Shown one piece after another: positions 34,849 through 43,442 of a stretch of DNA of 64,000 bases (its first letter is position 1; each line of letters begins with the position of its first letter). The notes under the pieces were generated by a model. That model worked only from the letters and a program-made list of their open reading frames with translations. It did no database searches and was not told where the DNA came from. The position numbers were made by a program, and so were the translations under genes. The DNA comes from Microbacterium sp. SA39 (GTDB lineage Bacteria; Actinomycetota; Actinomycetes; Actinomycetales; Microbacteriaceae), in contig NZ_JXRU01000024.1 in assembly GCF_000967865.1 (NCBI RefSeq), positions 1 through 64,000 on the forward strand. Reading direction: 5' to 3'.

Positions 34849-35550
34849 CTACGCCACCATCCCGCGCCAGATGACCTCGATCGCGGCCCGCAGCCTCGCG
34901 ACCACGGCGGGGTCGCTGATGCGATCGCCCCGCACGACCAGCTGGTAGTACGCCGCGCCCGCGATCGCGTCGAAGCACGCCTCGACGTCGAGGTCGTCGC
35001 GCAGCTCTCCGCGCGCGATGCCCGCGAGCAGCGCATTCTCCATCGGTACGCGACGCCGCGAGACGTGTGATTCCCAATACGCCTTCTGCAGCGCCCCGTC
35101 CGACATCACGAGACGGATGCGCTGGCGGAACCGCTCCTCGGAGTACCCGGGCGCCGAAGGCGCGACCGCGTCGGCACCGAGGCCGAGCCCGGTGAGCAGG
35201 ATCTCGTGCAGATCGGCATCCGCGGGGTACTCGGGCGGCACCTCGCGACCGACGTCGAGCGCCGTGGCGATCAGCGTCGTGAGGGACGGCCAGCGCCGGT
35301 ACAGCGCCGCGCGGCTGACACCGCTCCGTGCGACCACACGCGACACCGTCACCTCTTCGCCGGCGTCGATGATCGCCAGGGTCGCCGCGACGATCTGCCC
35401 GTCGATGTCCTCATCTCTCGGACGGCCGGGCCGTCGGCGGGCAGCCGCCGCCCCGGCATCCGCCGCCGCCCCGGCATCCACCGCCACCGGACCGGACGCC
35501 GCCGGACCCGCCGACGACCCCGGTGCCCCCGCCATCGTGACGAGGCTCAT
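34849..35550 (-). CDS. TetR family regulator of phn-type operon
   Basis: 233-residue TetR regulator. A Gly/Ala/Pro-rich disordered N-terminus of about 35 residues precedes RRRPGRPRDEDID and the helix-turn-helix VTVSRVVARSGVSRAALYRRW (about 68-88). The C-terminal domain is helical. It overlaps the phosphatase-like gene stop by four bases, so it is the last gene of the PhnE-phosphatase-TetR operon and probably autoregulates it. An internal Met at 35535 is an alternative start. Confidence 0.85.
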   Translation of the reverse strand: MSLVTMAGAPGSSAGPAASGPVAVDAGAAADAGAAAARRRPGRPRDEDIDGQIVAATLAIIDAGEEVTVSRVVARSGVSRAALYRRWPSLTTLIATALDVGREVPPEYPADADLHEILLTGLGLGADAVAPSAPGYSEERFRQRIRLVMSDGALQKAYWESHVSRRRVPMENALLAGIARGELRDDLDVEACFDAIAGAAYYQLVVRGDRISDPAVVARLRAAIEVIWRGMVA

Positions 35551-36314
35551 GCGGCCAGCGCCCGCTCGCGCAGCCGCGCGATCGTGGCATCCGACAGTCC
35601 GGCGGCACGCAGCGGCGTGAGGGGATCGCCGTACTGCGCGCGCAGGGTGCCGAGCAGGTTGCGCATCGACACGTCCATCGACCCCTCCAGCAGCGACGAC
35701 GTGGCCGCGAGCGCGTCGGTGTCGAAGCCGAGCGCCTTCCACATCGCTCCCATGACCGGGGCCGTCCGCTGCATGATGGCGACCATGTTGGCGCCGGTCA
35801 ACGCGTAGTCGGAGACGATGTCTTCGTCGGCTGCGCCGAGCGCGAGCAGCAGCATGGCCGCCAGCACACCGGTGCGGTCGCGGCCGGCTGCGCAGTGGAA
35901 CGCGGCGGCTCCGGGAGTGTGCGCGATGACGTTGAGCGCGGTGACCAGCTGCGGCGCCGCGCCCTCCACCATGCGCAGGTACATGAGTCCCATGCCCTCG
36001 TGGCTGAGCGCGGGGGCGTCGCGATCCATCGACTCCGCGACATTCGCGATCAGCGGCAGGTGATGGTACGCGATCGGATGCGTCGCGAGAGGTCCGCGCC
36101 CGGTGAGCGATACCTCGACCGGAGACCGCAGGTCGATGACCGCGGTGAGACCCTCGGCGACGAGCTGCTCGGCGACCTCCTCGGTCACGTACGCGAGGTC
36201 GTCGGTGCGGATCGCGAGCCCCGTCCGGAGCACCCCGCCGTCGATCGCGATGCCGCCGAGGTCGCGCAGGTTGACCGGCGCGCTGAGGACGAGATCGGTG
36301 TCGATGATGGTCAT
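35547..36314 (-). CDS. Tyrosine-phosphatase-like hydrolase
   Basis: 255-residue member of the bacterial tyrosine/serine phosphatase family (Y_phosphatase3 type). The N-terminal NLRDLGGI block is followed by the P-loop HCAAGRDRTG with nucleophile C141 and R147 of the CX5R signature. The enzyme removes phosphate through a cysteinyl-phosphate. It sits inside a phosphonate-type ABC operon, overlapping PhnE upstream and TetR downstream. A role on an imported small phosphate ester is therefore more likely than protein dephosphorylation; this is inference. Confidence 0.85.
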   Translation of the reverse strand: MTIIDTDLVLSAPVNLRDLGGIAIDGGVLRTGLAIRTDDLAYVTEEVAEQLVAEGLTAVIDLRSPVEVSLTGRGPLATHPIAYHHLPLIANVAESMDRDAPALSHEGMGLMYLRMVEGAAPQLVTALNVIAHTPGAAAFHCAAGRDRTGVLAAMLLLALGAADEDIVSDYALTGANMVAIMQRTAPVMGAMWKALGFDTDALAATSSLLEGSMDVSMRNLLGTLRAQYGDPLTPLRAAGLSDATIARLRERALAA

Positions 36315-37150
36315 GTGATTCTCCTTCGGATGAGGGCACTGCCCTGGTCGATCGCCGTGACGAGCACGATGATGCAGATGATGATGGCGCTGAGGTGCCC
36401 GTAGTCGTACATGCGCATCGCGGTCGTCAGCTCGAGGCCGATGCCGCCCGCGCCGACGAGGCCGAGGATGGTCGCGCCGCGCACGTTCCCCTCGAACAAC
36501 AGCAGCGTGTACGAGGTGAGCAGCGGGGCGGCCTGCGGCAGGATGCCGTACTGGATCACCTGCCGCTTCGACGCGCCGACTGCCTCCATCGCGACGACGG
36601 GCCCACGGTCGACCTGCTCCATGGCCTCGGCGAAGATCTTGCCGATCGACCCGATCGAGCCGATAGTCATGGCGAGGATGCCGGCGAACGGACCGAGTCC
36701 GACGGCCGACACGAACATGAGCGCGAACACGAGGTCGGGCACCGAGCGGATGATGTTCATCACCCAGCGCGTCGGGTAGTAGAGCCACTTCGGCGCGAGG
36801 CCGGAAGTCGCTCCGAACGCGACGATGAGGGACAGCACCGCTCCCAGCACCGTGCCGACGACCGCCATCTGAAAGGTCTCGACCAGCAGCGCGAGGATCG
36901 TGCCGATCTTCGAGAAGTCCGGCGGGAAGAGGCGCGAGAGGAACTCGCCCATGTTGACCGCACCGTCGCCGAGCTTCACGAAGTTGAACTCGGCGCCGTT
37001 GAACGACCAGAGCAGCACGAGGAACGCGATCGGCAGCCCGATCAGGAAGCGGGCTCGCGGCACCCGGAACGCGCTTTCGAGCCGGGCGCGTTCGGCGGGG
37101 GCGAGCGCGGGGCGGGCCGCGCGGTCCGCGCGGGGCTCAGTGAGCGTCAT
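36311..37150 (-). CDS. phnE: Phosphonate-type ABC transporter permease PhnE
   Basis: 279-residue permease with about six helices and the ATPase-contact loop EAMEQVDRGPVVAMEAVGAS. It belongs to the PhnE/PtxC group by the RSVPDLVFALMFVSAVG block. ATG at 37150 is chosen (MTLTEPRADRA), which makes it overlap the phnC stop by 14 bp. The substrate could be phosphonate, phosphite or a phosphate ester. Confidence 0.85.
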   Translation of the reverse strand: MTLTEPRADRAARPALAPAERARLESAFRVPRARFLIGLPIAFLVLLWSFNGAEFNFVKLGDGAVNMGEFLSRLFPPDFSKIGTILALLVETFQMAVVGTVLGAVLSLIVAFGATSGLAPKWLYYPTRWVMNIIRSVPDLVFALMFVSAVGLGPFAGILAMTIGSIGSIGKIFAEAMEQVDRGPVVAMEAVGASKRQVIQYGILPQAAPLLTSYTLLLFEGNVRGATILGLVGAGGIGLELTTAMRMYDYGHLSAIIICIIVLVTAIDQGSALIRRRIT

Positions 37151-37886
37151 CGTCGTGCTCCTCGTCGTCGTAGAGGGGTGCCAGTGCCGCGGCATCCAGC
37201 TGGGAGGTCACGCCCGACACGAGCATCTCGCCGTGCCGCAGCCCCACGATGCGGTCGCTGTGCGCGAGCGCCAACGGAAGCACGTGCAGGCTGACGAGCA
37301 CCGGGATGCCGTCTTCCGTGGCGATCCGACGCAGCAGGTCGAGCACGGAATCCGCGAGCTTCGGGTCGAGCGAGGCGACCGGCTCGTCGGCGAGGATCAC
37401 CTTCGGCTGCTGCATGAGCGCCCGGGCGATGGCGACTCGCTGTTGCTGCCCGCCCGAGAGGGACCGCGCGGGAGCGGATGCCTTATGCGCGATGCCGACG
37501 CGATCGAGCAGTTCGAGCGCGCGGCGGCGATGCGCACCGGAGAAGCCGCCCGCGAGGTTGATCGGCCCGGCGCCGTGCAGCGCGCCCGTGAGCACGTTCG
37601 TCAGGACGCTCAGCCGCGGGATCAGGTTGAACTGCTGGAACACCTGACCCACCTCCGACCGCAGCGTGCGCAGCTCGCCGCGGCCGAGGTTCGTCACGTC
37701 GTGCCCGGCGACCCGCACGGAGCCGGCCGAGATCGGAGCGAACCCGGTGAGACTGCGCATCAGCGTGGACTTGCCCGACCCCGACGCCCCGAGCAGCGCC
37801 ACCATCTCGCCCGCGAAGAGGTCGAGGTCGACGCCGTCGAGCACGTTCTGACCGTCGTACGCGACCTCGAGGCCGCGCACGGTCAC
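37137..37886 (-). CDS. phnC: Phosphonate-type ABC transporter ATPase PhnC
   Basis: 249-residue ATPase. Walker A is GASGSGKST (33-41), Q-loop VFQQFN (about 82-87), signature LSGGQQQ (143-149), Walker B VILADEP (163-169). The PhnC-type ALHGAGPINLAGGFS insert is present. The start is uncertain: GTG at 37886 gives a family-like N-terminus (VTVRGLEVAYDG). Upstream sequence is repetitive palindrome DNA that could not encode a conserved extension. No strong ribosome binding site. Confidence 0.82.
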   Translation of the reverse strand: MTVRGLEVAYDGQNVLDGVDLDLFAGEMVALLGASGSGKSTLMRSLTGFAPISAGSVRVAGHDVTNLGRGELRTLRSEVGQVFQQFNLIPRLSVLTNVLTGALHGAGPINLAGGFSGAHRRRALELLDRVGIAHKASAPARSLSGGQQQRVAIARALMQQPKVILADEPVASLDPKLADSVLDLLRRIATEDGIPVLVSLHVLPLALAHSDRIVGLRHGEMLVSGVTSQLDAAALAPLYDDEEHDDDAH

Positions 37887-37924
37887 GAGCGGCAGCGCCT
37901 GGCGGAGCTCGGCCGTGGGCGTGC

Positions 37925-38070
37925 GCGTTTCGTCTCGTCGCGGAGACCCGTCCTGAGCGAGCGAATGCGAGTCGAAGGGTCCTCGCTCAACGACCGGGAG
38001 GTTTCCGGTCGTTGAGCGACGCTTCGACTCGCTGACGCTCGCTCTGTGCAGGTCTCCGCGAGACGAAACG
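37925..38070. repeat. Family B nested palindrome (146 nt)
   Basis: The outer arms CGTTTCGTCTCGTCGCGGAGACC and the near-complement GGTCTCCGCGAGACGAAACG enclose an inner inverted pair CGCTCAACGACCGG / CCGGTCGTTGAGCG around GAGGTTT. It is the largest copy of the family and lies between phnD and phnC. Confidence 0.9.
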
Positions 38071-38102
38071 CCAGCGACCGCGCTCGTCGTGCCTCCGCCC
38101 TG

Positions 38103-38124
38103 GGTCCCTGAGCTTGTCGCAGGG
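38103..38124. repeat. GGTCCCTGAGCTTGTCG-type repeat half
   Basis: GGTCCCTGAGCTTGTCGCAG is a half-unit of a short repeat that I recall as common in actinobacterial intergenic DNA (GGTCCCTGAGCTTGTCGAAG). It lies 20 bp after the phnD stop, next to the nested palindrome. Confidence 0.55.
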
Positions 38125-38143
38125 CGCACGACGCCAGCCGCTG

Positions 38144-39046
38144 TCACTTGAGGTCCTTGAGCTCGACGCCCGCGACGGCCGCGATCTCGGCGAAGGACTC
38201 GAAGTCCGCGCTCTTCGGGTCGACCGTCTGCGGGGCCGCCGCGAAAGCTCCGTACGCCCCAAGCTTCTCGGCGTTCTCCGGCGAGAAGACCGCGGCGATG
38301 CCCTCCTGGATGACCTTGCGCGTCTCGGCATCCAGCGATTGACGTCCGAGCACCGCACCCTGGATGCTCATCGCCGGGCTCTCGCCGACCGCGCGCCACT
38401 CTCCGTCGGCGAAGGGAAACATCGGGGCACCGAGCTCGGTGAGCATGAAGGCGGTGCACGCGGCATCCACCTGACCCTGCTCGAGGGCTGCGAAGCTGCC
38501 CTCGTGTCCGCCGGCGAAGATCGCCTCGTAGTCGGTGCCCTGCTCGAGGCCGGCCTCATGCAGCATGTAGACCGGCATGAAGTAGCCCGAGCTCGATGCC
38601 TGGTCGGCGAAGGCGACCGTCCTGCCCTCGAAGTCCTCCACCGTCTGGATCGGCGAGTCTTCGAGCACGACACAGGTCGACACCGGCTTGCCGTCGCCCT
38701 CGAAGGCGACCAGTGCATCGACCTCCCCGGTGTTCACGGCGAGCGCCGAGGGGAAGCCGCTCATGATGCCGATGTCGACGTGGTCGGCGCGGATGGCCTC
38801 GACGACGCTGAGGTAGTCGGGCACATCGGTGATCTCGACCGTGCGGCCGGTGGCCTCTTCGAGCAGCTCGGCGAACACCTCGATCGGGTTCTCGGCGGTG
38901 GGGTCGTCGCCGACGGGCAGCGTCGCGATCGTGATGGGGGCGTCGGGGTCGGCCGGGGCCGCCTCGGCGCTGGGGCTCTGGCAGCCGGTGAGTGCGAGGG
39001 CGGCGACGCCCAAGAGGCCGACGACGGGCAGGGTGAAGCGGCGCAT
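38144..39046 (-). CDS. phnD: Phosphonate-type ABC transporter binding lipoprotein PhnD
   Basis: 300-residue binding protein. Lipoprotein signal peptide with lipobox LTGC (Cys at about 22). The PhnD family blocks VFAELLEEATGR, HVDIGIMSGFPSAL and FADQASSSGYFMPVYML are visible. It captures an anion, phosphonate or similar, outside the membrane for PhnE/PhnC. First gene of the operon, separated from phnC by a 257-bp spacer full of palindromes, unlike the tightly overlapping downstream genes. Confidence 0.87.
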   Translation of the reverse strand: MRRFTLPVVGLLGVAALALTGCQSPSAEAAPADPDAPITIATLPVGDDPTAENPIEVFAELLEEATGRTVEITDVPDYLSVVEAIRADHVDIGIMSGFPSALAVNTGEVDALVAFEGDGKPVSTCVVLEDSPIQTVEDFEGRTVAFADQASSSGYFMPVYMLHEAGLEQGTDYEAIFAGGHEGSFAALEQGQVDAACTAFMLTELGAPMFPFADGEWRAVGESPAMSIQGAVLGRQSLDAETRKVIQEGIAAVFSPENAEKLGAYGAFAAAPQTVDPKSADFESFAEIAAVAGVELKDLK

Positions 39047-39220
39047 GATGACCTTTCGGGAGGAGACGTTCCCGAATTCCGAGAACACTGGTATTCCAAC
39101 TCCCGAAGGTGACAGGCAATTACGAGACCGCCGTACTCCGAATGGAACGCTGCGTGAACGGCGGATGACGGATGCCGCGGGGCGGGTTCGACCGAGCTCC
39201 CGGTGTCCCATCCTGCTAGC

Positions 39221-39275
39221 GAGGTGTCACAAAGCGCTGTCTCGGAGGCGTGCGTGCGGCACTTCCTGACACCTC
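39221..39275. repeat. Palindrome (single copy)
   Basis: Inverted repeat GAGGTGTCACAAAGCGC / GTGCGGCACTTCCTGACACCTC, imperfect inside the outer 9 bp. It lies in the 256-bp spacer between the phnD promoter region and the stop of the gene at 39303. Confidence 0.6.
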
Positions 39276-39302
39276 AGCCCTGCGTCATGCCCGACGCGCG
39301 CG

Positions 39303-40385
39303 TTATCCCGCCACGGCCTCCGCGATCGCGGCCCCGAGCTCGACCGTTGTCGCCATGCCGCCGAGGTCGGGGGTGAAGGGCGCAGCATCCGCTCCCCTGG
39401 CGAGAACGTCCTCGATCGCGGCGAGCACGGCGGCGGCGGCATCCGCGTGGCCGAGGTGTTCGAGCATCATCGCTCCGCACCAGATCTGGCCGATGGGGTT
39501 CGCGATGCCGCGCCCGGCGATGTCGGGAGCCGAGCCGTGCACCGGCTCGAACAGGCTCGGGAACAGGCCCTCGGGATTGATGTTGGCGCTCGGGGCGATG
39601 CCGATCGTGCCCGTGCAGGCCGGTCCGAGGTCCGACAGGATGTCGCCGAACAGGTTGCTCGCCACGACCACGTCGAACCAGTCGGGGTGCAACACGAAGT
39701 TCGCGGTGAGGATGTCGATGTGGAACTGGTCCCGCCGCACGTCCGGGTAGTCGGCGCCGACCGCGGCGACCCGCTCGTCCCAGTAGGGCATCGAGATCGA
39801 GATGCCGTTGCTCTTGGTCGCCGAGGTGAGGTGCTTCGCCTCACGCCGCTGCGCCAGGTCGTACGCGTACCGCAGCACCCGGTCGACGCCGGTGCGGGTC
39901 ATCACGGTCTCCTGCAGCACGAACTCGCGGTCGGTGCCCTCGAACATCCGCCCGCCGATCGACGAGTACTCGCCCTCGGTGTTCTCGCGCACGACGTAGA
40001 AGTCGATGTCGCCGGGTTCGCGCCCGGCGAGGGGCGAGACGACCCCGGGCATCAGTCGCACCGGCCGCAGGTTCACGTACTGATCGAACGCGCGGCGGAA
40101 CTGGATGAGGCTCCCCCACAGGCTCACGTGGTCGGGCACGACATCGGGCCAGCCGACCGCGCCGAAGTAGATGGCGTCGAAACCGCGGAGCGTCTCGAAC
40201 CAGTCGTCCGGCAGCATCCGCCCGTGCTCCTGCCAGTACGCGGCGCTGGCGAAGTCGAACTCCTCGAACTCGAGCGAGATGTCGAACCGGGATGCCGCGG
40301 CTCGCATCACCCGCAGCCCCTCGGGCATGACCTCGGTGCCGATGCCGTCGCCGGCGATCACGGCGATGCGGTGGGTGGTGGTCAT
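39303..40385 (-). CDS. ttuC: Tartrate dehydrogenase / isopropylmalate dehydrogenase-like enzyme
   Basis: 360-residue beta-decarboxylating dehydrogenase. IAVIAGDGIGTEVMPEG at the N-terminus, the substrate block VRENTEGEYSSIGG, KSNGISISMPYWDER, the metal-binding NLFGDILSDLG, and the NAD site PSLFEPVHGSAPDIAG. The combination matches tartrate dehydrogenase/decarboxylase (TtuC) rather than LeuB. It acts on tartrate or malate with NAD and Mn. Monocistronic. The family D palindrome stands in its upstream region. Confidence 0.85.
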   Translation of the reverse strand: MTTTHRIAVIAGDGIGTEVMPEGLRVMRAAASRFDISLEFEEFDFASAAYWQEHGRMLPDDWFETLRGFDAIYFGAVGWPDVVPDHVSLWGSLIQFRRAFDQYVNLRPVRLMPGVVSPLAGREPGDIDFYVVRENTEGEYSSIGGRMFEGTDREFVLQETVMTRTGVDRVLRYAYDLAQRREAKHLTSATKSNGISISMPYWDERVAAVGADYPDVRRDQFHIDILTANFVLHPDWFDVVVASNLFGDILSDLGPACTGTIGIAPSANINPEGLFPSLFEPVHGSAPDIAGRGIANPIGQIWCGAMMLEHLGHADAAAAVLAAIEDVLARGADAAPFTPDLGGMATTVELGAAIAEAVAG

Positions 40386-40416
40386 GGGGTTCCTTCCGGT
40401 TCGGCGGAGATGGCTT

Positions 40417-40481
40417 GCTTTCGAATCGCGCAACTGGTCGATCGTGGCCGCCAGGACCGACCAGTTGCGCGATTCGAAAGC
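40417..40481. repeat. Family D palindromic repeat
   Basis: 65-nt element with 22-24 bp arms (GCTTTCGAATCGCGCAACTG ... CAGTTGCGCGATTCGAAAGC), nearly perfect. It lies between the stop of the dppF-like gene and the start of ttuC. Second copy at 56935-57000. Confidence 0.9.
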
Positions 40482-40489
40482 ACAAGGGG

Positions 40490-41500
40490 TCAGAGCACGT
40501 CGAGCTCGGCGGGGTGGTGACAGGCGACACGGTGAGTGCCGCCGTGATCGACCAGCTCCGGAACCTCCTCGGCGCACACCTCGGTCGCCTTCCAGCAGCG
40601 CGTGCGGAAGCGGCATCCGCTCGGCGGCGACACCGGACTCGGCACGTCGCCGGTGAGCACGATCCGTTCACGCGCGCGCTCGGCGCGTGGGTCGGGGACC
40701 GGGATCGCCGACAGCAGCGCCTGCGTGTACGGATGCCGCGGCCGCTCGTACAGGTCGTCGACCGGCCCCTCCTCGACCAGCTTTCCGAGGTACATGACCC
40801 CGACGCGGTCGCTGAGATGCCGCACCACGGACAGGTCGTGCGCGATGAAGAGGTACGTGAGGCCGAGGTCGCGCTGCAGGTCGTCGAGCAGATTCAGCAC
40901 CCCGGCCTGCACGCTGACATCGAGGGCGCTGACCGGCTCGTCGAGCACGATGACCTCGGGCTCCACGGCGAGCGCGCGGGCGATGCCGAGGCGCTGTCGC
41001 TGTCCACCCGAGAACTCGTGCGGGAAGCGGTCGGCGTGCGCGGGGTTCAGCCCGACCTGGGCGAGCAGCTCCTCGACCCTTCGCTCATGCTGACCGCGGT
41101 GCAGTCCGTGGATCACGAGCGGCTCGGTCAGCGTCGCGCGCACCGACTTCCGCGGGTTCAGCGAGGCGTACGGATCCTGGAAGACGAACTGCACCCGCCG
41201 ACGCAGCGCCCGCAGTCGCGAGCCCTCGACGCCCGTGATGTCCTGGTCTCCCAGTCGTATCGAGCCGCCGTCGCTCGATTGCAGCCGGGCGACGCTGCGC
41301 CCGAGCGACGACTTGCCGCAGCCGCTCTCGCCCACCAAGCCGAATGTCTGCCCGCCCTCGATCGAGAGGCTCACGTCCGACACCGCCTGCACGATGTCGC
41401 GCGTGCGGCCGAACAGGCCGCCGCCGACCTTGTACTCCTTCACGAGGTTGGTCACGGTCAGTCCGGTGCTCGTCGGCCGGTCCACCACGGGCTGGGTCAC
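40490..41500 (-). CDS. dppF: Oligopeptide/dipeptide ABC transporter ATPase (DppF type)
   Basis: 336-residue ATPase: Walker A GESGCGKSS (57-65), signature FSGGQRQRLG, Walker B VIVLDEP, and the C-terminal oligopeptide/dipeptide extension with Cys pairs (CRFRTRCWKA). It powers the DppBC-type channel together with DppD. GTG at 41500 overlaps the DppD stop (GTGA). Last gene of the five-gene operon. Confidence 0.9.
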   Translation of the reverse strand: MTQPVVDRPTSTGLTVTNLVKEYKVGGGLFGRTRDIVQAVSDVSLSIEGGQTFGLVGESGCGKSSLGRSVARLQSSDGGSIRLGDQDITGVEGSRLRALRRRVQFVFQDPYASLNPRKSVRATLTEPLVIHGLHRGQHERRVEELLAQVGLNPAHADRFPHEFSGGQRQRLGIARALAVEPEVIVLDEPVSALDVSVQAGVLNLLDDLQRDLGLTYLFIAHDLSVVRHLSDRVGVMYLGKLVEEGPVDDLYERPRHPYTQALLSAIPVPDPRAERARERIVLTGDVPSPVSPPSGCRFRTRCWKATEVCAEEVPELVDHGGTHRVACHHPAELDVL

Positions 41501-42543
41501 AGGACCGCCTCCTTCTGCCATTCGCCGACCCGCACGCACGCGGCGGTGTGGATGCCGGGAGCCGCACCAGCGGCATCCGCCTCGACACCCGAAGCCACCG
41601 CCACCACCGGCACCGCCGGCGGCACGACCACATCGCAGAGCCCGGCCACCGCATGCGCGCAGCGCGGGGCGAAGCGGCATCCGTCGGGCCATGCCGTCGC
41701 CACGGGAGGCTGACCGGCGATCTGGTACAGCCGGTCCTCGCGCGACGCGCGCCGGTCGATGCGGGGCAGCGAGGCCAGGAGCCCCGCCGTGTACGGGTGC
41801 GCCGTCTCGTAGAAGAGCGGGTCGACGTCGGCGGTCTCGACCAGGCCGCCCGCGTACATGACCATGACGCGATCGGCGGTCCCCGCGACGACGCCGAGGT
41901 CGTGCGTGATGAGCAGCACGGTCGACCCCGTGCGGCGCTGCACCTCGCGGAGCACCTCGAGCACCTGCGCCTGCACGGTCACGTCGAGCGCCGTGGTGGG
42001 CTCGTCGGCGATCAGCAGGTCGGGTTCGTTGGCGATGCTCATCGCGATCATCACGCGCTGACGCATGCCTCCGGAGAACTCGTGCGGAAAGCGATCGACG
42101 CGCAGCTCGGGCGAGGGGATGCCGACGATGTCGAGCAGTTCCACCGCCCTGGCGCGACGCTCGGCCGCCGAGCTCTCGGGTCGGTGCACGCGCACGGCCT
42201 CGATCAGCTGGTCGCCGACGCGCATCACCGGGTTCAGGGCGGTGAGCGCGTCCTGGAACACGACCGCGATGTCCTTCCCGCGGATCTCGCGCAGCGCGGC
42301 ATCCGACATCCCGAGGAGTTCCGTGCCGCGGAACCGGATCGACCCGGTGACGACGGCGTTCTTCGGCAGCAGGCCCATGATCGCCATGGCGGTCATGGAC
42401 TTGCCCGAACCCGACTCCCCGACGATCCCGACGGTCTCTCCCTCGTGCAGCACGAACGAGACGCCCTCGATGGCTCTCGCTCGTCCGGCATCCGTCGGGA
42501 AGCTGACCGACAGGTCCGTGACCTGGAGCAGCACGGCGCTCAC
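41497..42543 (-). CDS. dppD: Oligopeptide/dipeptide ABC transporter ATPase (DppD type)
   Basis: 348-residue ATPase: Walker [10 protein letters not shown] (42-50), [16 protein letters not shown] signature, [12 protein letters not shown]alker B, and the family C-terminus [13 protein letters not shown] at 42543 overlaps the DppC stop by four bases. Partner of DppF in the heterodimeric ATPase. The last about 35 residues are an Ala/Val-rich tail. Confidence 0.9.
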   Translation of the reverse strand: MSAVLLQVTDLSVSFPTDAGRARAIEGVSFVLHEGETVGIVGESGSGKSMTAMAIMGLLPKNAVVTGSIRFRGTELLGMSDAALREIRGKDIAVVFQDALTALNPVMRVGDQLIEAVRVHRPESSAAERRARAVELLDIVGIPSPELRVDRFPHEFSGGMRQRVMIAMSIANEPDLLIADEPTTALDVTVQAQVLEVLREVQRRTGSTVLLITHDLGVVAGTADRVMVMYAGGLVETADVDPLFYETAHPYTAGLLASLPRIDRRASREDRLYQIAGQPPVATAWPDGCRFAPRCAHAVAGLCDVVVPPAVPVVAVASGVEADAAGAAPGIHTAACVRVGEWQKEAVL

Positions 42544-43442
42544 AGGTTCTTCCCCTGCGGGTCGAGCGCGTCGCGCAGGCCGTCGCCGATGAAGTTCACG
42601 CACAGCACCGTGACGAGGATGAACAGGCCCGGGAAGTACAGCAGATACACCTGCGGGGTGCCGACGTAGCCGGCGGCCTGGCTGAGCATCGAGCCCCAGC
42701 TGGTCTGCGGCGGCTGCACCCCGAACCCGAGGAAGCTCAGCGTCGATTCCGCGATGATCGAGGATGCCACGGCGAGACTCATCGCGACGACGATGACGCC
42801 GGCGAGGTTCGGCAGCAGGTGCGAGACGACGATGCGGAATCCGGATGCTCCGATGCCGCGCGCTGCGTCGATGAAGTCCTTCTCACGCAGCGACAGCACC
42901 TGTGCCCGCACCACGCGGGCGATGTACGTCCAGCCGAGCGCGGTGAGCGCCAGCACGATCGTCGTCGGTGAGGGGCCGAGGCCCTGCAGGATCACCGCGA
43001 GCAGCGCGATCGCGGGAACGATGAGGAACAGGTCGGTGATGCGCATGATGAGCTCTCCGATCCAGCCGCCGACGTAGCCCGCGATCGCGCCGAGCGCGGT
43101 CCCGACGACCGTGGCGAGCAGCGCCACCGCGAGCCCGATCGCGAGGGAGATCTGCCCCGAGAAGAGGATCTCGCTGAGGTAGTCGCGGCCGAGTTCGTCG
43201 GTGCCGAGCCAGTGTGCACCCGACGGCGCCGTAGGTCCGAGCAGCAGGTCCTGCTGCCCCTGCGGATAGGGAGCGATCCAGCCGGCACCGAAGCAGGCGA
43301 TCAGCAGAAGCACGAGCACCGCCAGACTCACGACGCCCAGCCGATGCCGCAGGAAACCCTTCAGCAGCTGGCGGGTGGGCGCCTTCTGCGGCTCCTGGTC
43401 GGCGAGCAGCTCTTCGCGCCCGGCGATGCCTGCACTGCTCAT
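42540..43442 (-). CDS. dppC: Peptide ABC transporter permease (DppC type)
   Basis: 300-residue permease with an N-terminal cytoplasmic stretch, six helices, the DppC N-terminal block HWLGTDELGRDYLSEILF, and the ATPase-contact loop DAARGIGASGFRIVVSHLLP. It ends [11 protein letters not shown], typical of the family. It overlaps DppB upstream and DppD downstream by four bases. Confidence 0.9.
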   Translation of the reverse strand: MSSAGIAGREELLADQEPQKAPTRQLLKGFLRHRLGVVSLAVLVLLLIACFGAGWIAPYPQGQQDLLLGPTAPSGAHWLGTDELGRDYLSEILFSGQISLAIGLAVALLATVVGTALGAIAGYVGGWIGELIMRITDLFLIVPAIALLAVILQGLGPSPTTIVLALTALGWTYIARVVRAQVLSLREKDFIDAARGIGASGFRIVVSHLLPNLAGVIVVAMSLAVASSIIAESTLSFLGFGVQPPQTSWGSMLSQAAGYVGTPQVYLLYFPGLFILVTVLCVNFIGDGLRDALDPQGKNL

